A program made the position numbers and the translations under genes. Shown here one piece after another: positions 19,582-26,948 of a stretch of DNA of 64,000 bases (position 1 is the stretch's first letter; each line of letters starts with the position of its first letter). The notes beneath the pieces were generated by a model. The model was given only the letters and a program-made list of their open reading frames with translations, was not told the DNA's origin and did not search any database. Source of the DNA: Acidobacteriaceae bacterium (lineage in GTDB: Bacteria > Acidobacteriota > Terriglobia > Bryobacterales > Bryobacteraceae); the NCBI GenBank assembly GCA_019233755.1, contig JAFAMD010000025.1, forward strand, positions 62,001 to 126,000, written 5' to 3'.

Positions 19582-21312
19582 TCAGGCGAGCTTGAGAAGC
19601 TCAAATTGCGGTTCCGGGTTGTCCTCGAACGTGAGGGTGCGCTCAAACGGCAGCATGTCACGGAGCTTCCGATCGAGTACGTGCCAGGCGATCGTAACAG
19701 CCAGGGCCAGGCTCACGAAGCGGAACGGTTCTGCCAGCATCCATCGCTCGATGGATGCAAGGAGCGGAACTGCGACCAGAACTCCGAGCACCGACCCGAG
19801 AATTCGTGGGAGGAGCCGCTTGATATCGGGCTGCGTGACACAAGTAAAAGGAATTTTGCGGAAGCGCAACAGCAGGACGTCGATAAACAAAATAGTGAGC
19901 GCGACCACTGTTCCGGTATGCAGCAACGCGATCAGCCAGCCGAAATGGGCGGCCGTGACGGGCGCAAGCACCACGATCTGCCATGATACTGTGGCGAGCA
20001 TAAGCATGCGGCGAGCGACGGCCCGCGCTTCGGGCTGCGGCGCTTCGACGGAGGCGCGAAAGACCCAGTTTGCGTCGAGAGTAGCAGGAATATCGAACGT
20101 GAACCGGAGGCCGCTGACGATGAAGAAGGCGAGTAGCAAAGGTACCGCCAGGTATGCTTCGTCTGGCCCGGCGGAGCGCACCCCAGCGGTACTGTCCATG
20201 GCCGTTTGGGCAATGAGGACCAAGCCGCCGCCAAGGTAGGCACCGAAAAACAGCAGATGCGGCTCGCTGCGGAACAGAGCCTTCAGGACGAAGGTGAAGC
20301 AGCCATGCTCAAAGGGCGAGCGGAAAAGGAGTTTGGCAACCGGTTCGGGCAGGCCCAGGCGAAAGTTGTGGCGGGGCGACCGGATGACATCGAGGGACTC
20401 GCCGAGGCGGAGGAAGTAGCGGCGATAGCAGAGCGCGTACGCCGCGACGGCAACGAGAATGACCACGGCCAGGTACAGCACACTCCGCATGCCGAGTGCT
20501 GCAAGCGCTGGTTTGGCGATACCAAGCATGCGCTCATACAGGCCGAGAAACCAGAAGGACGGCAGGAAATGCATGTAGCTTGCGGCCGCAGCCGGAACAC
20601 GCCCGGCCAAAAATTGCAGCAGGAGATTCGAGAAAAATTCGGTTAGCAGCGCGATAACAAGAACGATACGCAGCAGGATGGAGACTGGACGAAACCAGGT
20701 TCTCGGCAGGAGCAGCATCGACAAGCCCACCAGGGCGAAGACGGCGAAGAAGCTGAACAGGCTTGCGGAAAGAACGGAAACCGCATGGCTGATGCCCACG
20801 TGCAGAAAGGCGGCGGTGCTGCCGTCGCTGAGCGTGACGAAGAGTGGGAAGAACAATACCGAGACGCCGTTGACATCGATTCCAAACAGGAAAGCGAGGC
20901 CAAGCAGCGCGGCAAAATTCGCCAGGAAGATGTTGCGAATGGGGATGGGAAGAACGGCTAGGTTCGAAAAATCGCGCCGGTCGGGCAGCAGGCGGTTCCA
21001 GCGCAGGACCATGACCAGTCCGGTGATGGTCATGGACAGAACGATGAAGAAGTACTCGTCGGACGGGGACGCGCGAATAGGGTCAATATGCTGTCCGCGC
21101 AGCCATTGAAGCAGCGTGGAGTATTTTTCGAGCAGGAATATGGACGCAAACGCGCCGGGTGAGGCAAGGACCGCAAGAACCATACCGAGGCCGAGCCCCA
21201 GGCTGCTGCTTCCTTGTTCGTTTTCGCTCGCACAGAGGCGCTTGATAAAATGCGCGACGAGCACACTGAAAGGGCTGCTGGCGAAGTCTACGGCGCGACG
21301 GCTGATTGTCAT
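19582..21312 (-). CDS. ABC exporter membrane subunit, large
   Basis: Polytopic membrane protein of about 576 residues with at least ten hydrophobic segments, placed 7 bases after an ABC ATPase gene on the same strand. It has no soluble nucleotide-binding domain of its own. Segments include LFGIDVNGVSVLFFPLFVT and a C-terminal pair near residues 460-545. The N-terminus (MTISRRAVDFASS, then PFSVLVAHFIKRL) suits an ABC-2-like permease. The ATG at 21312 was chosen; an in-frame start at 21369 would lie inside the ATPase gene. It resembles large orphan permeases of acidobacterial ABC-2 systems; the substrate is not predictable. Confidence 0.75.
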   Translation of the reverse strand: MTISRRAVDFASSPFSVLVAHFIKRLCASENEQGSSSLGLGLGMVLAVLASPGAFASIFLLEKYSTLLQWLRGQHIDPIRASPSDEYFFIVLSMTITGLVMVLRWNRLLPDRRDFSNLAVLPIPIRNIFLANFAALLGLAFLFGIDVNGVSVLFFPLFVTLSDGSTAAFLHVGISHAVSVLSASLFSFFAVFALVGLSMLLLPRTWFRPVSILLRIVLVIALLTEFFSNLLLQFLAGRVPAAAASYMHFLPSFWFLGLYERMLGIAKPALAALGMRSVLYLAVVILVAVAAYALCYRRYFLRLGESLDVIRSPRHNFRLGLPEPVAKLLFRSPFEHGCFTFVLKALFRSEPHLLFFGAYLGGGLVLIAQTAMDSTAGVRSAGPDEAYLAVPLLLAFFIVSGLRFTFDIPATLDANWVFRASVEAPQPEARAVARRMLMLATVSWQIVVLAPVTAAHFGWLIALLHTGTVVALTILFIDVLLLRFRKIPFTCVTQPDIKRLLPRILGSVLGVLVAVPLLASIERWMLAEPFRFVSLALAVTIAWHVLDRKLRDMLPFERTLTFEDNPEPQFELLKLA

Positions 21313-21319
21313 GGCTTTC

Positions 21320-22087
21320 TCACGTGCTGACAATGGCATCCACCATGGCCATGGCTGACTCTTCGGCATCTACCTCCTGCACCAGATGGGCGAAGGCCGC
21401 TTCGAGCGACGGCATGGCCTGAAAATTCTTGAGTTCTTCGATGCGCCCGTAGGCGAGCTGTTTGCCCTGCTGCAGAATTGTGACGTGGGAGCAGACTTTC
21501 TCGACCACCTCGAGGACGTGCGAGCAATAGAAGATCATCTTGCCTTCGCGGCTGAGCGCGGAGACGAGCTTGCGGAAAATGAGGGCAGAGGTGACGTCAA
21601 GACCGGAAAGCGGCTCGTCAAAGATGATGAGCTCGGGATTGTGCAGCAACGCGGAGATAAGCAGGATTCGCTGCCGCATGCCCTTGGAATAAGCCGAGAT
21701 GGCGAGGTGGCGGTGCGGGTACATCGCGAAGAGGCGCAAGAGGGAGTCCGCACGGCACGCCGCGGTGCGATAAGGAAGCCCTCGCAGTCGGCTTATCAGC
21801 TCGAGGTATTCAAGACCAGAGAGGAACGGATAGAGGTTGGCTTCTTCCGGCACATGACCGACTACCGCCTTGTAAGCCGCCAGATCATCCTTAATGTTGG
21901 CGCCGCGGAACAGAACCGTTCCGGAGGTGGGTTCGAGGAGGCCGGTGATGATTTTGACAGTTGTGCTTTTTCCAGAACCGTTCGGACCGAGATAGCCGAG
22001 GACTTCACCAGGGCGAATGGTGAAAGTCACCTTATCGACAGCGGGAATCGAGGAATAGCATTTTGTAAGGGAGCGAACCTCAAGCAC
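21320..22087 (-). CDS. ABC transporter ATP-binding protein
   Basis: ATPase subunit of 255 residues, of the ABC-2 (DrrA/CcmA-like) group. The Walker A is GPNGSGKSTTVK (about residues 35-46), the signature YSKGMRQRIL (about 134-143) and Walker B LIIFDEPLSG (about 154-163). The H-loop is in FYCSHVLEV (about 188-196). It is followed after 7 bases by the large permease gene, so the pair forms a two-gene exporter. The D-loop and Q-loop regions look intact. The ATPase signature has SKGM in place of LSGGQ, which is common in this subgroup. Confidence 0.93.
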   Translation of the reverse strand: MLEVRSLTKCYSSIPAVDKVTFTIRPGEVLGYLGPNGSGKSTTVKIITGLLEPTSGTVLFRGANIKDDLAAYKAVVGHVPEEANLYPFLSGLEYLELISRLRGLPYRTAACRADSLLRLFAMYPHRHLAISAYSKGMRQRILLISALLHNPELIIFDEPLSGLDVTSALIFRKLVSALSREGKMIFYCSHVLEVVEKVCSHVTILQQGKQLAYGRIEELKNFQAMPSLEAAFAHLVQEVDAEESAMAMVDAIVST

Positions 22088-22147
22088 AACCGTAGCATAC
22101 TACATAGGGTAGGGGTTGGGCAAGCGCCCTCTATCGCGAGAGACGAA

Positions 22148-22178
22148 GCGCTCGCACGGATATACCCCCTGCGAGCGC
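22148..22178 (-). terminator. hairpin between the His-rich gene and the ABC operon
   Basis: Nine-base stem GCGCTCGCA/TGCGAGCGC (22148-22156 with 22170-22178) around a 13-base loop. It lies just past the stop of the His-rich protein gene (22186) and before the ABC ATPase start (22087). On the minus strand the stem is followed by TTCGTCTCTC, not a proper T-run, so it may only be a weak terminator or an RNA-stability hairpin. Confidence 0.45.
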
Positions 22179-22185
22179 CTTTAGA

Positions 22186-22785
22186 CTAGCCGAGATACAT
22201 TACGTGGACATACGTGCCCAGGCGGGCGTTATAGGCCAGATACCAACCTGGGTCGTCCGGATCCTCGTAGATGACGATCGGATCAGAGTCCCAGAGCCAG
22301 TCATTGACATAAACGACGTCGATCGGCGCAACACTCCAGTACCAGTCGTTGAACCAGAACCGGCTCGGTCCGCCGCCGGCAAGGTGATAGACATGCCCGG
22401 GGCCAAAGCCGCCGGTAAAGTGGCCGTGCTCCCAGGGATGATCCATGTGAAGCCGGGTGTTAGGGCCCTCATGACCAACCCAATGACCGTCTGGATCTAC
22501 ATGAGGCGCATTTGGATGGCCCGGCTGGTCACGGAAATCAGAATGCATCCGGGCATCCGGATGACCGTGCATGTCCTGCTGCAGTTCATGGTGCTCCTGG
22601 TTGTGAGCATTACCATGCGCGGCAGGCTCTGGCCCATGTGGAGGAATATACCCATGGCCGACAGCATGATTGCCGCCGCCGTGCTCTTCGCCATGCTGGC
22701 CGAAGGGAACCGCGCCGGCTTGCGCAAGGCGCGGGGTATAGGACGCAAACAACAGCAAAGTGAAGAATCCAAGCAGACGTTTCAT
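22186..22785 (-). CDS. secreted His-rich protein with Trp/Tyr C-terminal domain
   Basis: A 199-residue exported protein. Signal peptide: about residues 1-23 ([20 protein letters not shown]). The mature first half (about 25-120) is very rich in His, Gly and Asp ([42 protein letters not shown]), which suggests metal binding or low-complexity structure. The second half is a compact aromatic domain ([36 protein letters not shown]), like the small secreted DUF-type domains common in acidobacteria and alphaproteobacteria. No enzyme motif is visible. It is transcribed alone. Metal buffering is inference from composition only. Confidence 0.72.
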   Translation of the reverse strand: MKRLLGFFTLLLFASYTPRLAQAGAVPFGQHGEEHGGGNHAVGHGYIPPHGPEPAAHGNAHNQEHHELQQDMHGHPDARMHSDFRDQPGHPNAPHVDPDGHWVGHEGPNTRLHMDHPWEHGHFTGGFGPGHVYHLAGGGPSRFWFNDWYWSVAPIDVVYVNDWLWDSDPIVIYEDPDDPGWYLAYNARLGTYVHVMYLG

Positions 22786-22856
22786 CGTTGGTCCTCAAAC
22801 ATTGGAATCACAGGCTGAGCACGGCGTTTCACTGTAACTGAAATCGGTCAGCTCCC

Positions 22857-23285
22857 TCACGTTCCAGATTCAGGCATCAAACTATTAGAGAAACGCTCGC
22901 GGAGTTCCGGCCGAACGAGAGTGGGCTTCCGTGTGTGAACGTCAATTGGACACCAGAATGTGCGTGCCTTCGCGAGTAGAGCGCGGTCCTTCGCGCGCAG
23001 CAATTCGGTGTGACGTTCAAATTTTAGGCGTGTGGCCGAGCCCACCCACGTGCGCGCGACGATTTCGTCGCCCAGATAGGCTGGCTGCTTGTAGTCGATC
23101 TCATGGCGCAATACGATCCAAAGAACGCTTTCCTGATCTGCAACCGGCGCAGCGGCCTTCCAATGTGCGACCGCGGCATCCTGCACCCAACGAACATAGG
23201 TGACGTTATTTACATGGCCAAGTTGATCGATATCGGAAGGATCAGTCGGAATTATCAACTCAAAGAATTCGAAGCGTTCGCCCAT
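22857..23285 (-). CDS. YbgC-like acyl-CoA thioesterase (hotdog fold)
   Basis: A 142-residue 4HBT-family hotdog enzyme likely to hydrolyse acyl-CoA or acyl-ACP thioesters. The family motif DIDQLGHVNNVTYVRW (about residues 18-33) contains the catalytic Asp. The rest shows YLGDEIVARTWVG and RAKDRALLAKARTFWCPID as typical strands. It is the last gene of the minus-strand cassette, separated from the VOC gene by a broken DUF202 gene. If cotranscribed, it could release the product from the acyl carrier protein; this is inference. Confidence 0.88.
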   Translation of the reverse strand: MGERFEFFELIIPTDPSDIDQLGHVNNVTYVRWVQDAAVAHWKAAAPVADQESVLWIVLRHEIDYKQPAYLGDEIVARTWVGSATRLKFERHTELLRAKDRALLAKARTFWCPIDVHTRKPTLVRPELRERFSNSLMPESGT

Positions 23286-23288
23286 TCC

Positions 23289-23560
23289 TTACCAGTGTCC
23301 TGCGGCGGGAGTTCGAGATCGCCAGGGCCGATGGAGTCCGACGGGCGTGTCATGCGCCGTACCCGTCCATATTGAAACGGTGGCCGACTTAGTGCTGAGG
23401 TCGAGCCTGCCGCCGACCCGGAGTTCGCGGAACACATTCCGAAGGCGGAGATGACAAAGCCAAATCCCATCAGCGCCAAGCCGGTTCGAATGCCGGCCAG
23501 GCAGGTTCGCCCCGCCCCAAATGGACGTGCCATGTTTAAGGCTGCGAAGGCGGCTACTCC
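23289..23560 (-). pseudogene. frameshifted DUF202 (YidH-like) small membrane protein
   Basis: One minus-strand frame gives GRTCLAGIRTGLALMGFGFV (from about 23510), the hallmark first helix of the DUF202 family (usually ERTFLAWIRTGLALMGFGF). After FGM the family sequence is found only in another frame, as FRELRVGG and then WTGTA (about 23370-23430). A frameshift near 23430-23460 therefore breaks the gene, and the start region also looks degraded. The family's final membrane helix is not found. It lies between the VOC and thioesterase genes. It is called broken and not short because both halves of one family are recognisable in different frames. Confidence 0.6.
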
Positions 23561-23997
23561 CGCTCGGATTCGAGATATTCAATGAGCAGCTTCTCTTTAG
23601 TAAACACCCAGGCAATGCGTCGGCCTTCGAAGGCTACCGCCGGTTGCGGCTTGCGGAGAATGGTCGCCCCGCGCGCCGCGGCGTCCTGGATAGCTGCATT
23701 GATATCCGGCGCCTCATAGCAGAGGTGATGCAATCCACCGCCTTGCTGGTCTAGAAAACGCCGCACGGGGGACTTGTCACTGGCTGGCTCGACCAGTTCG
23801 ATGGAAGCATCACCTGCGAACACGGGATGGATGAATGCGACACGAACTTGCTGCGTAGGATCGTGCCATGTCTGCGTCCAGCCCGAGCCGCCTATGGACC
23901 GGCAAAAAGATTCGATTGACTGGTCAATAGACGCCACGACGAACCCGACGTGATGGAGTTTCTGCACGATTAGCTCAGAAGGCGGATTAGAAGACAT
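23554..23997 (-). CDS. VOC / glyoxalase-fold protein, methylmalonyl-CoA-epimerase-like
   Basis: A 147-residue single vicinal-oxygen-chelate protein. Family parts: VQKLHHVGFVVASIDQSI (about residues 10-27, first metal His), VAFIHPVFAGDASIELVEP (about 48-66, Glu ligand), GGGLHHLCYEAPDI (about 85-98, second His) and KLLIEYLESE at the end (last Glu). Spacing is as in methylmalonyl-CoA epimerases and related isomerases. It overlaps the acyltransferase-like gene by 11 bases, so the two are translationally coupled. In this setting it may act on a carrier-bound or CoA-bound acyl group. Function beyond the fold is uncertain. Confidence 0.82.
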   Translation of the reverse strand: MSSNPPSELIVQKLHHVGFVVASIDQSIESFCRSIGGSGWTQTWHDPTQQVRVAFIHPVFAGDASIELVEPASDKSPVRRFLDQQGGGLHHLCYEAPDINAAIQDAAARGATILRKPQPAVAFEGRRIAWVFTKEKLLIEYLESERE

Positions 23998-24958
23998 CGA
24001 GATAAACGGATGACAACGCTTCAGGCTCGGCGCCGTTCCAGGTAGTCAGGTAGGTATGCAGCACGCGCTTGGACCGCCGGAAACCGGAGGCAGTGAATGG
24101 CTCGAGCGGCGCATAATTCAAAACCGGACAGGACGCGGATTGCGCGCCGCGAGATGCCGCAATCCGAAGGAAACGATGCAGCAGTTCTTTGCGTTCCGTG
24201 TCTTCGAGATCTCCCCAAAGGATGTCCTCAATTAGCAGAGTGTTTGCTGGGGGCGTAGTCGCGACTTGCATGATGTAGCCGGTCAGCATACCGCGGCGCC
24301 CTGCGTGGCAGGCACTCAATGCGATCGTGCCTGAGCGGTCCCTACATTGCCAAATCGCTTCTTCCTGCGTCCATATCCGGGCGAAAGGAACTCTTTTGGG
24401 GAGCGCGGATGTCAGTTCGAGAAACAGGTCGATGTCCGTCTCGGGAGCGGGCTCGAGGTCCTCCGCAGGGCGCAGAAAACGTACCAGATACTCGATACTG
24501 AAAATGCTCTGTGTATTCAGGCGAAAGATACGGGCCGCAGCAGGCGCCATGCGGTTCATATCATCACCCTCGACGCAGAAATTCAAACTGCCTTCGAAAC
24601 CGGCGGCTCGCGCCCGTTCTTGGAAAGCGCCCCAAAGAGCGAGACCGTAACCAGAACCGCGCGTGCCCGCTGCGGCCGTTAGAAAAGTGTTCAGCGCCAG
24701 ATTCAGTTGCCGTCCGTTCCATTGGAAACGGCGCGGGAATCCCGCCACAAACGCGAGGAGATCATCACCGGAGTAGATTGAGGGCGCGAGGCGCAGGTCC
24801 GTCCCGGGGTATTCGAACGCTGATCGCAGGAACGGTTCCGTGTAGAGAAGCGGGACCTCTTTGTTCGCCGCCCAAGCAGACTGAATGACCGCTGCGAGTT
24901 GAGGAAGGTTGCCGCGGAACTCAGTTATGGCAGGGCGCGCAGAGGTGCTAGCCGGCAT
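23987..24958 (-). CDS. GNAT-like acyltransferase-fold protein linked to ACP and FkbH
   Basis: A 323-residue soluble protein that resembles a doubled GNAT acyltransferase in length and layout. The first half has ESxxRxxF-like aromatic strands (SGDDLLAFVAGFPRRFQWNG), then TRGSGYGLALWGAFQERAR (about residues 98-116), which looks like the acetyl-CoA-pyrophosphate-binding loop region. The second half has GTIALSACHAGRRGMLTGYI and a C-terminal DxxxxY-like end. It overlaps the ACP gene by 11 bases and the VOC gene by 11 bases. Its role may be to load or transfer an acyl group on the ACP; that is inferred from context. The fold assignment is tentative. Confidence 0.6.
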   Translation of the reverse strand: MPASTSARPAITEFRGNLPQLAAVIQSAWAANKEVPLLYTEPFLRSAFEYPGTDLRLAPSIYSGDDLLAFVAGFPRRFQWNGRQLNLALNTFLTAAAGTRGSGYGLALWGAFQERARAAGFEGSLNFCVEGDDMNRMAPAAARIFRLNTQSIFSIEYLVRFLRPAEDLEPAPETDIDLFLELTSALPKRVPFARIWTQEEAIWQCRDRSGTIALSACHAGRRGMLTGYIMQVATTPPANTLLIEDILWGDLEDTERKELLHRFLRIAASRGAQSASCPVLNYAPLEPFTASGFRRSKRVLHTYLTTWNGAEPEALSSVYLDVF

Positions 24959-25205
24959 GCGATTCCAAGTATGCCCGTACGGCCGCGAAGGATGAAAGCT
25001 GATCCAGTTCCGTCACATCAATGTCTGCTTGAAACTCCTCCTGCAAGACGGTTAACAGGGTAATCGCTGCGAGTGAATCCCATTCGGGCCACGCCTCGCG
25101 GTCGGCGGTTAAGATCTCTTCGCGCGAGCGCTCCGGGAAGATGGCGCAGAATGCGTCCATAAGACGGTCTTGAAGGTTGTTTGTCTGTATCTGAGAGTCA
25201 GGCAT
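24948..25205 (-). CDS. acyl carrier protein (stand-alone)
   Basis: An 85-residue carrier protein. The phosphopantetheine attachment site is in WPEWDSLAAITLL, with the Ser of DSL as the modified residue. It is acidic throughout, with VLQEEFQADIDVTEL (about residues 52-66) as helix II-III, as in ACP/PCP proteins. The ATG at 25205 shares a base with the FkbH stop (TAATG); an in-frame start at 25244 would run into FkbH. It is followed with 11-base overlap by the acyltransferase-like gene. The tight coupling to FkbH suggests that this ACP is the substrate of the FkbH-like enzyme. Confidence 0.88.
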   Translation of the reverse strand: MPDSQIQTNNLQDRLMDAFCAIFPERSREEILTADREAWPEWDSLAAITLLTVLQEEFQADIDVTELDQLSSFAAVRAYLESHAG

Positions 25206-26926
25206 TATCGGAGCTCCTGCACGGAATGGTAAAGGGCCGGGCATTTTTTCACAAACGCTTCGCGGGGAAGGCGCAGCGGCGGTTCGGGCATTCGGTCGAA
25301 GAAAGATTCCAGGAATTTCCGCGTAGGGCCATTGCGCGGCGTCGGCACAAACTGCAGTGTGACGGCCTCGGGTTCGAAGCGGTTAAAGATCCACAGCAGG
25401 CACTGGTGCTCGATGCGGCGCGAGAAAGCGCGGCAGCTCATCACCCAATGATCGATCGATACCGTCCCGTTCTGAGCCGTACCGGCAAGAACGGCGATCG
25501 TGCCGAGAGGACCGAAACGGTCTTTGTAGGCAACTTTCAAGAGAAAGCGCTCAGGATCTGAGAGAATGGTGTTCCAATCGGCTTCCGTAAGGCGAACACC
25601 GTTCAAATTAAACTGATTCGTTTTGTTGATGAGCTCGAAGGCTCGCGGGTCTGGAGACTTCACCATCGACAAAGTGATCTCGGCCTCAGCGCCGCGGAGA
25701 AACCGTTCGCCGTCAAGTCCGCCGGCCGCCGCTTCGCCTTCAAACTGAACGCCTGAGCGTAGACTAGCGAGCCGCAGAGAATCTTCCTCACTCAGTTGAT
25801 CTGCTCCAAAATCTTCACGAAGCGTGAGCAGAAGGTCCCAAAGCCGGGCTGGGTCGTCTTTGGGGAATAGATGGCACTCGAGATCGGGAAAAGCGGCCTG
25901 CGCCTCGGCGATTTCCATCGGGCTGTCATCGATGAAGACTACTGAATCGGACGCAATGTTCCATGCCCGCAGGATGCGCGCAATCGATTCCGACTTGGCG
26001 CTCCAATGCACTTCGAAGGGGAAGACATGGTCCTTGACGAGAAGCAGATCGTCGCGGTTGAACGTCTCATCGACCAGCGCAGGGTCGTTCTTGCTGGCAA
26101 CGGCGATGAGCGTGCCGGAAGCGGCCAGGGATGCAAGGAACTGCTGGTAGACGCCGTGAACCTGCGCCTGCTGATCGAGACTCCAGCAAACATTGGCGAC
26201 TCCGATTTCGCCTAAGATGCCTCGCCAGAGAGTATCGTCCAGGTCTGTAATAAGACCTTTTTTGCGGACGCGATTGCTGGTCGCTGAGGCGGCAATGCGG
26301 GCCAGGGCTTCCGCGTGCCCCAGTGTATAGGGGAAGCCGGTGAGTAGTTCGCTCTTCAAATCGAAGCGCGCATCGAAGGGCGAAAGGCTGTCCACGCGTT
26401 GTGGACTAATAATCGTTATGCCGGCCGACGTCATGCGCTGTACAAAGCCGGCGAGATGCAGGCGGAGTTCCGCTTCAAACGGACTCAGCCGGTTCGGGCT
26501 GGTATAGCCGACGGGAGGGAGAGGCAGCGTGGGCGTCGAAAGGATCACCCGCGTCGTAATTCTTTGAATCTCCGCGGCAATACGATCGAGCTGCAGGCGC
26601 GCGTCCTTGACAATATCAGGCAAGTGTTCGGGCTGCCAGCCCCCGGCCGACCGCATGCCCAGTCTGGCATCCAGATCGGCCCACTCGAGAGCGATAATGA
26701 CCGCTCCGAAACCGGATGGATCCAGGCGTGCGATATTCCCGGCAAGATCTCCGAACAAGCCAGCCGTAATGTGCACAGCTTTATCGGGGTGCACCAGCGA
26801 GATGTGTGCGGCAAGAAACGTTTCAAAGTGCAACGGCGTGAAGCCGGAACACAGCGCTACGGAAAAGGGCGGAGCGTCCTTAGATTTGGCGGATTTGATA
26901 ATCTTCAGCGCGTCGAGAAGCTTCAC
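25205..26926 (-). CDS. FkbH-like HAD-IIIC acyl-loading enzyme
   Basis: A 573-residue FkbH-domain protein. The HAD core starts at KGLITDLDDTLWRG (DxDxT around residues 226-230), followed by SKNDPALVDETF and VFIDDSPMEIAE (about 325-336), the conserved acidic motif. The N-terminal 215 residues form a separate domain, similar in position to the SGNH-like region of other FkbH proteins. The C-terminal region (about 415-573) has FKLVAYKDRFGPLGTIAVL-type strands of a GNAT-like domain. FkbH enzymes dephosphorylate 1,3-bisphosphoglycerate and load glyceryl on an ACP. The ACP gene starts in the stop codon of this gene. No polyketide synthase is seen nearby. Confidence 0.88.
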   Translation of the reverse strand: MKLLDALKIIKSAKSKDAPPFSVALCSGFTPLHFETFLAAHISLVHPDKAVHITAGLFGDLAGNIARLDPSGFGAVIIALEWADLDARLGMRSAGGWQPEHLPDIVKDARLQLDRIAAEIQRITTRVILSTPTLPLPPVGYTSPNRLSPFEAELRLHLAGFVQRMTSAGITIISPQRVDSLSPFDARFDLKSELLTGFPYTLGHAEALARIAASATSNRVRKKGLITDLDDTLWRGILGEIGVANVCWSLDQQAQVHGVYQQFLASLAASGTLIAVASKNDPALVDETFNRDDLLLVKDHVFPFEVHWSAKSESIARILRAWNIASDSVVFIDDSPMEIAEAQAAFPDLECHLFPKDDPARLWDLLLTLREDFGADQLSEEDSLRLASLRSGVQFEGEAAAGGLDGERFLRGAEAEITLSMVKSPDPRAFELINKTNQFNLNGVRLTEADWNTILSDPERFLLKVAYKDRFGPLGTIAVLAGTAQNGTVSIDHWVMSCRAFSRRIEHQCLLWIFNRFEPEAVTLQFVPTPRNGPTRKFLESFFDRMPEPPLRLPREAFVKKCPALYHSVQELR

Positions 26927-26948
26927 GTGTTCTTATCTTACGAGTCGT

